A program made the position numbers and the translations under genes. A stretch of 64,000 nucleotides of DNA from Cellulosilyticum lentocellum DSM 5427 (GTDB lineage: Bacteria; Bacillota; Clostridia; Lachnospirales; Cellulosilyticaceae): the NCBI RefSeq assembly GCF_000178835.2, contig NC_015275.1, forward strand, positions 2,687,001 to 2,751,000, written 5' to 3'. Under the pieces are notes generated by a model, which saw only the letters and a program-made list of their open reading frames with translations, did not search any database and was not told where the DNA came from. Below, piece by piece: positions 17,486 through 25,990 of the stretch; the first letter of the stretch is position 1; every line of letters begins with the position of its first letter.

Positions 17486-18034
17486 TTAAATTGGAATAGG
17501 AGTATCTAATATTTGTTTAAAAATAAAATAATTAAAAATTTCAGCTTTAAAAACCTCCATGGTTCTTATAAAACGTTGCATCGAGTGGTCAGTTAGTGAA
17601 ACCTCTAATTGCCATTGTTCATAATAAGCTTCAGCCATTTCTTTGCTACTCATTTCATATAAATTCTTTAAAAATGCGTAATTATATTCATACCCATGCA
17701 TGACCTCCAGCTCTTCTTCAATAGTTGTAGCCAGTTCTACATATAGTTCTTGACCCACTAACCATAGCTTACTAAAAAACTGCCACACAGCTGTAGGTGG
17801 AATAATAATAATAGTAGCCTGTGAATACGCATAGAATGTATTCCTATAGACTCTATTCAAATCAATAATAGCATAATCTATAGGCTCATGAGATACTGTT
17901 AGCAGCTCATATAATTCATCTTGCTTACTCACTTGCTTTTGACATTTTAAAATCCACTTTAAATTTCTATATTCATAAAAATAAAAACATCTTGCATGTG
18001 CATGATCCGCTATTCCTTGGCATACTAATTGCAT
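17486..18034 (-). CDS. Degenerate ISL3-type transposase-derived protein, possibly domesticated
   Basis: 182 residues from the ATG at 18034 (GGAAGG site; a GTG at 18040 is less likely). The order of segments follows the DDE domain of ISL3-family transposases: IDYAIIDLNRVYRNTF (family: the VSMDMSPAY block, D58 equivalent to the second Asp), then ATIIIIPPTAVWQFF (family: the IVxDRFHVV block), a helical region, and FIRTMEVFKAEIFNYFIF (family: the block before the TNGxxEGxN end). The third Asp and the RFH are replaced by prolines, the N-terminal DNA-binding part and first catalytic Asp are missing, and the end of the DDE domain is absent, so it cannot be an active transposase. No inverted repeats are seen. 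The frame is intact with a normal ribosome site and terminator, suggesting an expressed derivative rather than a fresh relic. Assignment is by eye. Confidence 0.5.
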   Translation of the reverse strand: MQLVCQGIADHAHARCFYFYEYRNLKWILKCQKQVSKQDELYELLTVSHEPIDYAIIDLNRVYRNTFYAYSQATIIIIPPTAVWQFFSKLWLVGQELYVELATTIEEELEVMHGYEYNYAFLKNLYEMSSKEMAEAYYEQWQLEVSLTDHSMQRFIRTMEVFKAEIFNYFIFKQILDTPIPI

Positions 18035-18089
18035 AGTCACCCTTCCTTTTTATTGAAAGTGTAGACTACTTTACTATTTTTTAAACATT

Positions 18090-18707
18090 TTATTCTTGCA
18101 TAGGTACATATTCAAAATACATCACCTTATCTATCTGTAAATTATAAGCAACTGCATAAGCTAGATTTCCCGCTTTCATACTTAACATCTTAAGCTCTGG
18201 TGTCTTCTCATCTGATTGAATAGCATCTACTGTAATAGGTACATCTTCAGCTACTAATCCCTTGTCCTTTAGAAATGCTTCACAACGAGCTTGTACTTCT
18301 TCATCTGTCAATTCTAAAACTGGCGCTTCTGTTACATACTGATAAATCATTCCTCTTATCTCTTTAGTAGCTTCCTCCATAATAATCCCGTAGAACTCCA
18401 AATCACCTTCTACTTTATTTTCTGATTCATCTTTAGCTGTTAATGATAATATATTTTCTAAGCCACTATCTTCTTTAGCACGATTACGCACTGCTCCTTT
18501 TGTCCAATCTTCTGTTTCGCTTACTTCAATGTCAAAATACTTCTTAAGTGCTGCTTGTGCACTAGTATCTAATTCATTAATAAGCGTCGTATCAGTAATA
18601 GCCTCTTCTACATAGCTACTTTTAGGCATTATAAATTGTATGATAAACATCCCAGCTAAAAGTAGGGCAATGATTACAAAAATTAAAGTTCTTAGTCTCT
18701 TATTCAT
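18090..18707 (-). CDS. Membrane-anchored extracytoplasmic protein of unknown function
   Basis: 205 residues from the ATG at 18707, chosen because GGAGG lies six bases before it (a GTG at 18719 would sit on the ribosome site). An N-terminal membrane helix after KRLRTL (IFVIIALLLAGMFIIQFIM) is followed by an acidic extracytoplasmic domain of mixed helix and strand without cysteines. I recognise no family. It is followed by the transposase-derived gene 56 bases on and preceded by the glgB terminator. Confidence 0.7.
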   Translation of the reverse strand: MNKRLRTLIFVIIALLLAGMFIIQFIMPKSSYVEEAITDTTLINELDTSAQAALKKYFDIEVSETEDWTKGAVRNRAKEDSGLENILSLTAKDESENKVEGDLEFYGIIMEEATKEIRGMIYQYVTEAPVLELTDEEVQARCEAFLKDKGLVAEDVPITVDAIQSDEKTPELKMLSMKAGNLAYAVAYNLQIDKVMYFEYVPMQE

Positions 18708-18795
18708 ATGGTCCTCCACTATGTTTATGATTAATCTCTTTATTAGTATACACTAAAAATATGCAGGTTTTATAAAAATCTAACTTCCTTTTCAC

Positions 18796-18832
18796 AAAAA
18801 AGACAAGTATGCGTTTCTTTGCGTACTTGTCT
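18796..18832 (-). terminator. Terminator of glgB
   Basis: Minus-strand hairpin with 12-bp arms (one mismatch) AGACAAGTACGC/GCATACTTGTCT followed by TTTTTTGTG, just after the glgB stop. Confidence 0.8.
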
Positions 18833-18851
18833 CCTAATCATAGATACTTCT

Positions 18852-21425
18852 TTACTTTTTAGCTTTACTTACATTTTTCTTTGTTTTACCAGCTGTTTTC
18901 TTTTCTTCTGTACTTACTAAAGGAGAAGCCTTTTCTTTGACGATTATTTCCTCAGTCTTATTAGAAGCTTGCTGCTTTACTTTAGTTTTTGTTTCTTTAG
19001 TTTTTGTATCCTTGGTTTTTGTTTCTTTAGACTTAGTTTCTTTGGCTTTTGCATCTTTAGCCTTTGTTTCTTTAGTCTTTGGTAGCACTACTGCTTTTTC
19101 TATTTCTTTGTCCTTCTTTGATTTAATTGTTTTTTTAGCCGGTATTGCATTTGCGACTACTTCTGTAGCTACCTCTTTCATATCTTTATCTGTAGCTGAT
19201 TTCACTGATTTAGTATTCTTCTTTACTGATTTTTTCTTTGCCTTAAATACCATCATACTAAGTGGGGGTATAGTGATTTCTATACTATAGGGTCTACCAT
19301 GCCATCCTGTTTCTGTAGCTTTTACCACGCCATTAAGCGCGTTACTACCACCATAAAGTGCTGCATCACTACTTAATAGTTCCTCGTAATTTGCCAGTGT
19401 AGGTACCCCTATTCGATAGTCTGTGTAACTTGCTGTTTTAAAGTTAATAACCACTACAAGTTCTTCCCCTGTTTCTACATTTCTTCGTAGGAAAGAAATA
19501 ATACTCTGTTCTCTATTTTCACAGTCAATCCATTCAAAATTCTCATAGCCATTGCCAGTTTCCCATAAAGCCTTCTCAGATGTATATAGCTTATTAAGTG
19601 CTTTCACCCACGCTGAAATGCCTTGATGTTCTTTATCATTTAATAAATCCCAATCTAAAGCAACCGCTTCATTCCATTCTTTAGTTTGTGCAAATTCGTC
19701 TCCCATAAATAACATCTTTTTCCCAGGATGTGCATACATATAACCATATGCCACTCTTAAATGAGCAAATTTTTCAAGCCTTTCTCCTGGCATCTTATAA
19801 ATCATAGACGCTTTACCATGAACAACTTCATCGTGCGATAAGACTTGAATAAAATTTTCACTAAAAGCATACATCAAACTAAAGGTAATCTTGCCATGTT
19901 CTCTTGTACGATCAGCTGGAGGCGTCTTCATGTAACTCAAAAAGTCATTCATCCATCCCATATTCCACTTAAATCCAAAGCCAAGTCCACCTTCAGATAC
20001 TGCATACGATACTTTTGGCCAAGCTGTAGATTCCTCTGCAATCATCATAATACCTGGTACTTTTGAATAAGCTACCTCATTGAGCTGTTTTAAAAAAGCA
20101 ATAGCTTCTAAATTTTCCTTGCCTCCATATTGATTTGGAATAAAATCCCCTTCTCTTCCATAATCTAAATATAACATCGAAGCAACAGCATCTACTCGAA
20201 GTCCATCTATATGATAACATTCTAACCAAGAAAGAGCACTGCCAATTAAAAAGAGTGACACTTGTGGTTTTCCATAATCAAAAATAAGTGTTCCCCAGTG
20301 TGGATGCCATGCTTCTTTCTCATTTGCTTTTTCATATAGGGCTTCACCATCAAATTTTTCTAAGGCAAATGCATCTTTGGGAAAGTGTGCTGGTACCCAA
20401 TCTAATAAAACACCAATATTATTCTTGTGCATCATTTCTACAAAGTATCTAAAATCATCTGGTGAACCGTACCTACTGGTTGGCGCAAAATAGCCTGTTA
20501 CTTGGTATCCCCATGACCCATCAAAAGGATGTTCTACAATTCCCATTAATTCAACATGTGTATAACCCATTTCTTTCACATAATGAGCAAGTTCATCTGC
20601 TGCTTCACGATAAGTATAGAACTCTCCATTATCGTGTTTCTTCCATGAACCAATATGTACTTCGTAAATGGATACGGCTTCTTTATAAGGTGCTTTTTTA
20701 GTTCTAGCATTCATCCATTTCGTATCTTTCCACTTATATTTTCTCATATCATAAACAACCGCTGCATTATTAGGTCTAACTTCATAATAATTGGCATAAG
20801 GATCTGTTTTATATAATAGTTCCCCTGTTTTAGTACGCAGTTCAAATTTATATAAATCCCCTTCAGCAAGCCCTGGAACAAAAAGTTCCCAAATACCTTG
20901 ATTGGCAATCTGTCTCATTGGATGTCTTCTACCATCCCAATTATTAAAATCTCCTATCACACTGACACGCTTAGCATGAGGTGCCCATAATGCAAATCTA
21001 ACCCCCTCTACGCCATTCACTTTTATAAAATGTGCGCCCAGTTTATCATAAACCTCGTAGTCTTTTCCTATTCCAAATAAATAAAGATCATCTTCAGTAA
21101 AAGTAGAATCAAATTGATAAGGATCTATATAACTCCATGTGTGCCCCTCATCATCTTCACATATGAGTTTATATAAAAATTTTTCTTGCTTATCTTCTAT
21201 AACGCCTTCAAAAAGTCCCTGATACCCCTTAAAGTAAAGCGGATAATTTTTCTCATCCTTTAAATCTACTACTACTATTTGTTTCGCCCCTGGGCAAAAT
21301 ACACGTATAATCTGTTTTTCTCCTTGATTAAGCAAATGTGGACCAAGTATACTATGTGGTGTAGCTAAGGTGCCTTGTTCTAATAACTCAAATTGTTTTT
21401 CCATTAATAAATTATCATTTCCCAT
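18852..21425 (-). CDS. glgB: 1,4-alpha-glucan branching enzyme with Lys-rich C-terminal tail
   Basis: 857 residues; the enzyme body (about residues 1-729) has the usual GlgB length and adds alpha-1,6 branches to glycogen. Order: N-terminal beta domain, CBM48 (VRFALWAPHAKRVSVIGDFN), GH13 barrel with DGLRVDAVASMLYLD (nucleophile Asp), MMIAEESTAWP (acid/base Glu) and VLSHDEVVHGK (third Asp), then the all-beta C-domain ending PPLSMMVFKAK. A further 128 residues (730-857) are nearly pure Lys/Thr/Glu/Ala with KETK/KDTK repeats and no hydrophobic core, not part of known GlgB. GAGGTGA precedes the ATG. No other glg genes are adjacent. Confidence 0.95.
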   Translation of the reverse strand: MGNDNLLMEKQFELLEQGTLATPHSILGPHLLNQGEKQIIRVFCPGAKQIVVVDLKDEKNYPLYFKGYQGLFEGVIEDKQEKFLYKLICEDDEGHTWSYIDPYQFDSTFTEDDLYLFGIGKDYEVYDKLGAHFIKVNGVEGVRFALWAPHAKRVSVIGDFNNWDGRRHPMRQIANQGIWELFVPGLAEGDLYKFELRTKTGELLYKTDPYANYYEVRPNNAAVVYDMRKYKWKDTKWMNARTKKAPYKEAVSIYEVHIGSWKKHDNGEFYTYREAADELAHYVKEMGYTHVELMGIVEHPFDGSWGYQVTGYFAPTSRYGSPDDFRYFVEMMHKNNIGVLLDWVPAHFPKDAFALEKFDGEALYEKANEKEAWHPHWGTLIFDYGKPQVSLFLIGSALSWLECYHIDGLRVDAVASMLYLDYGREGDFIPNQYGGKENLEAIAFLKQLNEVAYSKVPGIMMIAEESTAWPKVSYAVSEGGLGFGFKWNMGWMNDFLSYMKTPPADRTREHGKITFSLMYAFSENFIQVLSHDEVVHGKASMIYKMPGERLEKFAHLRVAYGYMYAHPGKKMLFMGDEFAQTKEWNEAVALDWDLLNDKEHQGISAWVKALNKLYTSEKALWETGNGYENFEWIDCENREQSIISFLRRNVETGEELVVVINFKTASYTDYRIGVPTLANYEELLSSDAALYGGSNALNGVVKATETGWHGRPYSIEITIPPLSMMVFKAKKKSVKKNTKSVKSATDKDMKEVATEVVANAIPAKKTIKSKKDKEIEKAVVLPKTKETKAKDAKAKETKSKETKTKDTKTKETKTKVKQQASNKTEEIIVKEKASPLVSTEEKKTAGKTKKNVSKAKK
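18985..19085. repeat. Degenerate 12-15-bp repeats encoding the KETK tail of GlgB
   Basis: Imperfect tandem units related to TTTAGTTTTTGTTTC on the plus strand encode repeats of Lys-Glu-Thr-Lys, Lys-Asp-Thr-Lys and Lys-Ala-Lys-Asp. Such tracts expand and contract by slippage, so the length probably varies between strains. Confidence 0.7.
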
Positions 21426-21444
21426 CTTCTCACCTCTTTATTTG

Positions 21445-21473
21445 ATTTTAATATATTTTTAAAAATTTTTCAA
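21445..21473 (-). promoter_or_regulatory. Promoter of glgB
   Basis: Minus strand TTGAAA (21473-21468), 17-base spacer, TAAAAT (21450-21445), about 20 bases before the glgB start codon. Confidence 0.5.
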
Positions 21474-21572
21474 TCTTTCAAGCCAGTTTCTTACATCAAT
21501 TACAGATACAAGCTTGTCTTATTTCATAAAATTGTATATCCTAATGATACAGATTAAGAAAGGAGTCTTATA

Positions 21573-22970
21573 ATGCACCAACATAACGACCAATTATTTA
21601 CAGTTATTTCCTATTCCTATAGTGAATATATTCAAGCACAAATAGATTTACTCAATAATTCTTTGTACTTTTCGACTATTTATTTTGATGAAGAGACTTT
21701 TCATCTTCAAGAAAGCTTAAAAGAAATTTTTCTTTCATTACCAACTCTGTTATCGGCGGGTTCTTCAAGTAAAGAAGCTTGTGCTACAGAGCTTTTAAAC
21801 TATCGTGCTACTCTAGAACAAAAATTTCGCTGTTTAATTGCTTATCAAAGGGAACTTACTCATATCGTGACACTCAAACAACAAGCTTTTTCCTTAACTA
21901 AAGATTATTTGGAAGAATTAGGCCTTACCGATATTGACTCTACACAAATTGATTATGAAAAATTAGCATTAGATTGTACCCATTATGTTTTCAATGAAAA
22001 TAAGGAAACTAGCATTCAAAAAAAGGCCAGTGAACTTTTACCTTATATTCCAATTAAACTAACTAAAGAGAATTATTTAGCTTATTGTAAAAAAAGCATC
22101 ACGCATATTGCTATTCAAGATACACCTGAAGCAGCTAGTCACCTGGTTTCTATTTTAAAACAGCTTTTCGATGGTACAGATTGTCCTCAATATGGTCAAC
22201 ATTTTTCAGATCTTGTTGAATCCTTAGATAACCTTGCTATCTTAAATGATCTCACAGATTTATTTGAAGAAGCTAATTTATTAAACGAAACAATAGAAAC
22301 CCTTATTGATATGCTTCATCATATGCATAAAACCATTTGTACCTTAAGTAATCTACTTTTATTTGATCAATTAGATTTTACTGACATTACTGATATGCAT
22401 GTAAGTTTTTCTGACCTTTATTACTCTTTAAAATCTGTTTTTCTTAATGAAAGCGAATCAGAAGTTCTTCTTCCTACACTTAAAGAGCGTTTAGAGAATT
22501 TAACAAAAGAACTTAAACAAGAGATGCAAAAAGTAAGTACTACTGCTCAAGTAAATCCTTTCTTCAATTTAATGCAATCTTATCTCTCTATGTCTATTGA
22601 TCAGATTTTTGGATTTACTACCGTAAAGAAATCTAATTATAGTACTGACGTATCTATGATTATTGAAGTGTTCATAAATGACCTTCGTTCTAAGCTATTT
22701 GCACTTCCTACATTAGAGCGTAAATGCCGCATGCAGTATTTCATTAGTAATATACCTTTTGTGATGTCTCATGATAATTTAAACACTTATATTCAAAAAG
22801 CTTTTACCCATCTTAAAACACCTGAGCAAGGTGTATTAACTGCCATGCAATTAAGTAGTATTCTTGAGCAAGCAGGTTATTTCCCTGCCATTAAAGAACA
22901 ACCTATTATCGAAGAAGATTTAGAAAATGATGATGCTGCTACACGCTTCCTAGCAGAGCATGGTGAATAA
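21573..22970 (+). CDS. Large helical orphan protein of unknown function
   Basis: 465 residues, Leu/Glu/Ser-rich and predicted by eye to be almost wholly alpha-helical, with no signal peptide, membrane helix or recognisable catalytic motif. The C-terminus is acidic (EEDLENDDAATRFLAEHGE). AAAGGAG precedes the ATG. It is divergent from glgB across 147 bases and converges on the P-type ATPase gene at a shared hairpin. I do not recognise the family; the size and clean frame argue for a real cytoplasmic protein, probably restricted to a narrow lineage. Confidence 0.75.
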   Translation: MHQHNDQLFTVISYSYSEYIQAQIDLLNNSLYFSTIYFDEETFHLQESLKEIFLSLPTLLSAGSSSKEACATELLNYRATLEQKFRCLIAYQRELTHIVTLKQQAFSLTKDYLEELGLTDIDSTQIDYEKLALDCTHYVFNENKETSIQKKASELLPYIPIKLTKENYLAYCKKSITHIAIQDTPEAASHLVSILKQLFDGTDCPQYGQHFSDLVESLDNLAILNDLTDLFEEANLLNETIETLIDMLHHMHKTICTLSNLLLFDQLDFTDITDMHVSFSDLYYSLKSVFLNESESEVLLPTLKERLENLTKELKQEMQKVSTTAQVNPFFNLMQSYLSMSIDQIFGFTTVKKSNYSTDVSMIIEVFINDLRSKLFALPTLERKCRMQYFISNIPFVMSHDNLNTYIQKAFTHLKTPEQGVLTAMQLSSILEQAGYFPAIKEQPIIEEDLENDDAATRFLAEHGE

Positions 22971-23000
22971 TACTAGTTCATATCAAATTGACTTCATGTA

Positions 23001-23040
23001 AAAATGGCTAAAATTCCTTTTGGGGTACTTTAGCCATTTT
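23001..23040 (+). terminator. Convergent terminator, orphan gene and P-type ATPase
   Basis: 12-bp arms AAAATGGCTAAA (23001-23012) and TTTAGCCATTTT (23029-23040), T-tract after and A-tract before, between two converging stops; usable in both directions. Confidence 0.8.
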
Positions 23041-23048
23041 ATTTTTAA

Positions 23049-25856
23049 CTAAGAAAGTCCTTTTCGACTTCTCATACCGACTTTTTTAACCTGCTTGACT
23101 GCACTTTTAGCCGATCGTTTTAACATTCTAAGTGCTTGTTTTATAAGTTCATTGACAATAACAACGAGTGCACCACAACCAATGATTTTTAACCACATTT
23201 CTTTAGATAACGGAATAGCATTAAAAAATGCACCACAATATTGAATCATTACAATCTGCAGCACCGCTGTTAGTAATATAATTTGTAAAGCTAATTGGTT
23301 CTTAAATAAATTAGGAAAAATACTACCTGTTCCAAATTCTCTACAGTTAAATGCATTAAATAACACACTAAATGCAAATAAACTAAATAGAACAGTCTGA
23401 ACTTCACTAGCATTACCATTGACAATGCTTTGTGCACCTAAAAAGTTATATCTTATTTGCAAGAAAAGAAGGGCTGTAATAAAGGTACTATTAATAATAA
23501 TCGTTCGTAGCATAAATCGATTAATAATGGGGGCTTCTCTTTTAATAGGTCGTCTTTTCATAACCGCGCTTCTAATAGGCTCAAGCCCTAATGCCAATGC
23601 CGGAGGTCCATCCATAATAATATTAATCCATAAAAGATGAATGGTCGTAAAAGGCATATCATACCCCATGATTTGACTTATAATAGCAATAAGAAAGGCA
23701 ATAATATTTACCGTTAGCTGAAATTGAATAAAGCGTTGAAAATTATTGTAGATGCCTCTTCCCCACTTGATAGCCTCTACAATCGTACTAAAGCTATCAT
23801 CTGTTAAAATAATATCTGCTGCATTTTTACTGACTTCTGTACCAGCAATGCCCATTGCAATACCCACATCCGCTTTAGTTAAAGCTGGGGCATCATTAAT
23901 CCCATCTCCTGTTACAGCTACAACCTCTCCATTTTTTTGAAGTGCCTGTACAATACGCATTTTTGTATCTGGCTTAGATCTAGCTACAATGGCAATATGT
24001 CGTATTTCTTTTTCTAAATCCTTATCACTTAAGGCATCAATATAACTTGCTTCTACAGCTTTTTTGCCATGTCCTACTAATCCGATTTCTTCGCCTATGG
24101 CAATAGCAGTCTGCAAATTATCACCTGTTAACATTTTTGTTTCAATCCCTGCACCTGCTGCTGTTTCTATTGCTTCCTTCACGCCTGGTCTAAGAGGATC
24201 CTGAATGCCTACAAAGCCCTCAAATACTAATGTTTCTTTCCATTCTTCTCGCCCAAGCACATTATAACTTGTTGCCATACGATGACCTGCAAAAGCTAAA
24301 ACACGCATAGCCTGTACTTGTAATGCCTCAATTTCTTTTAAAATCTGCTTCTTACGTTCATTCGTTAATGGTTTAAGCTGCCCTTCTGTTTTTTCAAAAC
24401 CACATTGATTTAATATAATTTCAGGTGCACCCTTTGAAAAAATTTCATAATTATTTTCTTCTTTTGCTATGGTAAGCATATATTTATTTTGTGAGTTAAA
24501 TGGAACTTGCTTGACAACCTCACTTCCTAGTCTCGTACGTGCATAATCATACTGCTCACATAAAAGTAGTAAAGCGCACTCTGTAGCGCTTCCTATGTAT
24601 TTCACTTCTTTTCCATGCACCTGTAAGTCTGCCGTACTATTAATCATACAGTTTCTTACAAAATCTGGATAACGCTTTAATTCAGCCTCATTTTTAAAGC
24701 TTCCTTCCAAATACAGCTTAGCCACTTTCATTTTATTTTGAGTTAATGTTCCTGTTTTATCACTGCAAATCACACTCACTGAACCAATTGTCTCACACGC
24801 TTCTTTTTTTCTTACCAATACATTAATTTTAGCCATTTGTTTCATGGTAATGGCTAAGGTAATATTAATCATAGTCGGTAGTCCTTCAGGTACTGCTGCT
24901 ACAATTAATGCGACACATACCACAAATGCTGTTTTCATCTCTGGAAAACTGCTCACAAGTGGACTAAGCGAACTTAAAAACTGATGGGTACTGCTAAAAT
25001 CTAAAGCTAATTTACACCCCTCAATAATTTGAACAATCATATAAACAAATAACATACCTGCTACTGCGGTAGAGACTTTGGAAATGGACTGAGCTAAATG
25101 ATCCATTTTAATTTCTAGAGGTGTACTTTCTTCTTTGCTTCCTAATGCTTTTGCAATATATCCCATTTCTGTTTCATCACCTGTAGCTGTAACAATCATC
25201 TTGGCTTGTCCTGAAGCAATTAGCGTCCCTCCAAAAAGCATATTATACTGTTTTGCTGGAATAGGATCTTGATAAATCGTTTTACCTTCTAGTGTTAATT
25301 CTTCTTGCTTAATAACGCCTAACTTCTTCTTAACATCATCAGACTCGCCTGTAAGCATGTCTTCCCTTACCTTTAAATCATTACACGATATAAGTCTACC
25401 ATCAGCAGGAACTTGATCTCCTGCTTCTAAAAAGATAATATCTCCAGGAATGATTTCACTTTTATGTATGAGTATTTTTTCTCCTGAACGTAGCACCTTA
25501 ACCTGTATATCTTCTGTCATGCGATTAAGGGCTTCTGCTGCTTTTTTAGATCTACTTTCAGTTAATAAGCCTATCGTAGTGCTTAAAAGTACTGCAAAGC
25601 AAATGCCTATGGCATCATGATATTCTTTAATCAAAAGGCTAATGGCTGCAGCAATAAGTAAGATAACAATGAGTTGTTGAGTAAGTGTCTCTTTTATTTC
25701 TTGAAGTAAACTTTTCTCCTTCGCTTTAGTAAAAAGGTTAGGGCCATACATCTCTAATCGCTTTTCTGCTTCTTTCGGGGATAACCCCTGACTAGAATCT
25801 ACATGGTGCTCTTTATAAATGTGCTCTATATCTTGGTTATAATACTTGTTCTCCAT
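23049..25856 (-). CDS. Ca2+-type P-type ATPase (PMCA/SERCA-like, P2)
   Basis: 935 residues. Cation pump of the plasma membrane that exports Ca2+ or a related ion. Present in order: N-terminal cation ATPase domain, MLTGES of the actuator domain (167-172), PEGLP in membrane helix 4 (323-327), phosphorylation site DKTGT with Asp at 366, the MLTGDN and TGDGINDAPALTKADVGIAMG hinge blocks, and a four- to six-helix C-terminal membrane domain with NIIMDGPPALALGLEP. PEGLP and the full-length C-terminal helices favour Ca2+ over heavy metals; there is no N-terminal CxxC metal domain. A basic tail (about 25 residues) follows. GGGAGG precedes the ATG. Confidence 0.92.
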   Translation of the reverse strand: MENKYYNQDIEHIYKEHHVDSSQGLSPKEAEKRLEMYGPNLFTKAKEKSLLQEIKETLTQQLIVILLIAAAISLLIKEYHDAIGICFAVLLSTTIGLLTESRSKKAAEALNRMTEDIQVKVLRSGEKILIHKSEIIPGDIIFLEAGDQVPADGRLISCNDLKVREDMLTGESDDVKKKLGVIKQEELTLEGKTIYQDPIPAKQYNMLFGGTLIASGQAKMIVTATGDETEMGYIAKALGSKEESTPLEIKMDHLAQSISKVSTAVAGMLFVYMIVQIIEGCKLALDFSSTHQFLSSLSPLVSSFPEMKTAFVVCVALIVAAVPEGLPTMINITLAITMKQMAKINVLVRKKEACETIGSVSVICSDKTGTLTQNKMKVAKLYLEGSFKNEAELKRYPDFVRNCMINSTADLQVHGKEVKYIGSATECALLLLCEQYDYARTRLGSEVVKQVPFNSQNKYMLTIAKEENNYEIFSKGAPEIILNQCGFEKTEGQLKPLTNERKKQILKEIEALQVQAMRVLAFAGHRMATSYNVLGREEWKETLVFEGFVGIQDPLRPGVKEAIETAAGAGIETKMLTGDNLQTAIAIGEEIGLVGHGKKAVEASYIDALSDKDLEKEIRHIAIVARSKPDTKMRIVQALQKNGEVVAVTGDGINDAPALTKADVGIAMGIAGTEVSKNAADIILTDDSFSTIVEAIKWGRGIYNNFQRFIQFQLTVNIIAFLIAIISQIMGYDMPFTTIHLLWINIIMDGPPALALGLEPIRSAVMKRRPIKREAPIINRFMLRTIIINSTFITALLFLQIRYNFLGAQSIVNGNASEVQTVLFSLFAFSVLFNAFNCREFGTGSIFPNLFKNQLALQIILLTAVLQIVMIQYCGAFFNAIPLSKEMWLKIIGCGALVVIVNELIKQALRMLKRSAKSAVKQVKKVGMRSRKGLS

Positions 25857-25952
25857 TGTTTCCTCCCTATCTCATCATCAAGTCTTTATTATCATATATA
25901 TACAAGCTTGTTTTATAATATGACTAAGAGCGAGGAGTTTATTAAAAATACA

Positions 25953-25983
25953 AAAAACAGACCTGTTATCCAAGGTCTGTTCT
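25953..25983 (-). terminator. Terminator of the dehydratase activase gene
   Basis: Minus-strand hairpin AACAGACCT/AGGTCTGTT (9 bp) followed by TTTTG, directly after the stop of the 1,406-residue gene. Confidence 0.8.
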
Positions 25984-25990
25984 ATGTAAG

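Noticed and set aside
17433-18080. Complete insertion sequence around the ISL3-like gene
   Set aside because: The flanking inverted repeats found are terminators of argH and neighbours, not matching IS ends, and no target-site duplication was seen.
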